The notes beneath the pieces were generated by a model that made no database searches, was not told the DNA's origin, and saw nothing but the letters and a program-made list of their open reading frames with translations. The translations under genes and the position numbers were made by a program. A stretch of 64,000 nucleotides of DNA from Synaphobranchus kaupii (Eukaryota; Chordata; Actinopteri; Anguilliformes; Synaphobranchidae), in contig CM056376.1 in NCBI GenBank assembly GCA_029718625.1, forward strand, positions 108,757,097 to 108,821,096, written 5' to 3'. Shown here piece after piece: positions 63,486-64,000 of the stretch (its first letter is position 1; each line of letters starts with the position of its first letter).

Positions 63486-63995
63486 AATCTTCACACTGAA
63501 CAAAGATGTCTTGCAGACTGAAACAGGTTCTCTTTAAAGATTTGGCTCCTTCTTTCCCTCGATGGCAAGGCGCTTCCCAGTCCCTCCTGCTGAAAAGCAA
63601 CCCCATAGCATGCTGCAGCCACCACCATGTTTGAAGGTAGGGATGGTGTTGACTTGGTGAGTGGCTTTGTTCGATTTACGCCTAACATATAGCGCTTTGC
63701 TTTCAGGCCAAAGAGCTCATCATATCACAAAATGTTCTTGCTGAAAGCCTCATGGTCTGTCACATGTCACTCCAGGCATGACGTAATGCTGGCCTTCCTC
63801 TGAAGTGCTTTCTATCTAGCCATTCTTCCAAAGAGGCCAAATCTGTGAAGTGGTGGTTGATTGCTGGACAGTTTCTTGCTGTGAAATATATTTTTTTTTC
63901 CATTTTGTTAAAATAGACTTACCAGTGCTCCTAGAAAGGTTCAAAGCTGTGTCAAGCTTTTATAACCTTCTCCGCCTTTTTGCCTCCTAACAACT
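63486..63995 (-). pseudogene. Decayed Tc1-like transposase
   Basis: On the minus strand, with many frame changes, the blocks [30 protein letters not shown] and ENLFQSARHL appear in the order of a Tc1-like transposase. They come from the middle of the catalytic domain, before the second Asp motif. The copy is old and runs to the window edge. I see no inverted repeat for it in the window. Confidence 0.6.
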
Positions 63996-64000
63996 TCATC

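Overview
This is eukaryotic DNA, almost certainly from a ray-finned (teleost) fish. It is AT-rich and full of microsatellites. Its mobile elements are typical of fish genomes: Tc1-like transposons with TA target duplications, an L2-type LINE with an esterase ORF1, (TGTAA)n-tailed L2 fragments, tRNA-headed SINEs with L2 tails, hAT-type MITEs, an R2/HERO-type LINE remnant and an LTR element. I found no exon of a host gene that I could support. The window reads as intergenic or intronic sequence built from layered insertions.

Layout. 0-12 kb: a Tc1-like element with its TA duplication (445-1498), a long GT-rich tract, a Tc1-like element nested in a SINE (4335-5065), a hAT MITE (5315-5510), a long unremarkable stretch, and a second Tc1-like family copy with internal duplications (11274-12117). 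12.7-18 kb: a nearly full-length L2 LINE on the minus strand with both ORFs open. The ORFs share one frame and are separated only by one UGA. 18.3-23.2 kb: a young LTR retroelement on the minus strand with near-identical 1.09-kb LTRs and a perfect 5-bp target duplication. It has no gag or pol; its interior is one long repeat-rich ORF made of in-frame 24- and 30-bp minisatellites. 23.9-27 kb: two copies of a hairpin-ended repeat, one split by a 5'-truncated L2. 28.9-38.3 kb: copies A and B of a dispersed repeat starting GGGCCCTATC, degenerate tandem repeats, an internally deleted HERO-type LINE (32.6-34.3 kb), a SINE, and another Tc1-like copy with a 277-bp internal duplication.

38.3-57 kb is mostly plain sequence. 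It holds a few SINEs, a hAT MITE with a perfect 8-bp duplication (49962-50143), a 170-bp solo LTR related to the 18-23 kb element, and a 17-copy 64-bp minisatellite that ends in a LINE-like (TTA)n tail. 57.3-59.1 kb is a nested DNA transposon. Its inner 900-bp part has terminal inverted repeats, an AT duplication, and the first exons of two converging genes: one related to fish SWIM/YqaJ-type proteins and one encoding a THAP domain. This best fits a deletion derivative of an ISL2EU-type two-gene transposon. 59.2-59.8 kb is a 40-bp tandem array, followed by copy C of the dispersed repeat. The window ends in a decayed Tc1-like transposase.

The genes present serve only the elements' own mobility. 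The L2 LINE (esterase ORF1 plus endonuclease/reverse transcriptase ORF2) is the only element here that looks close to autonomous, and it is the type of source that L2-tailed SINEs would use.
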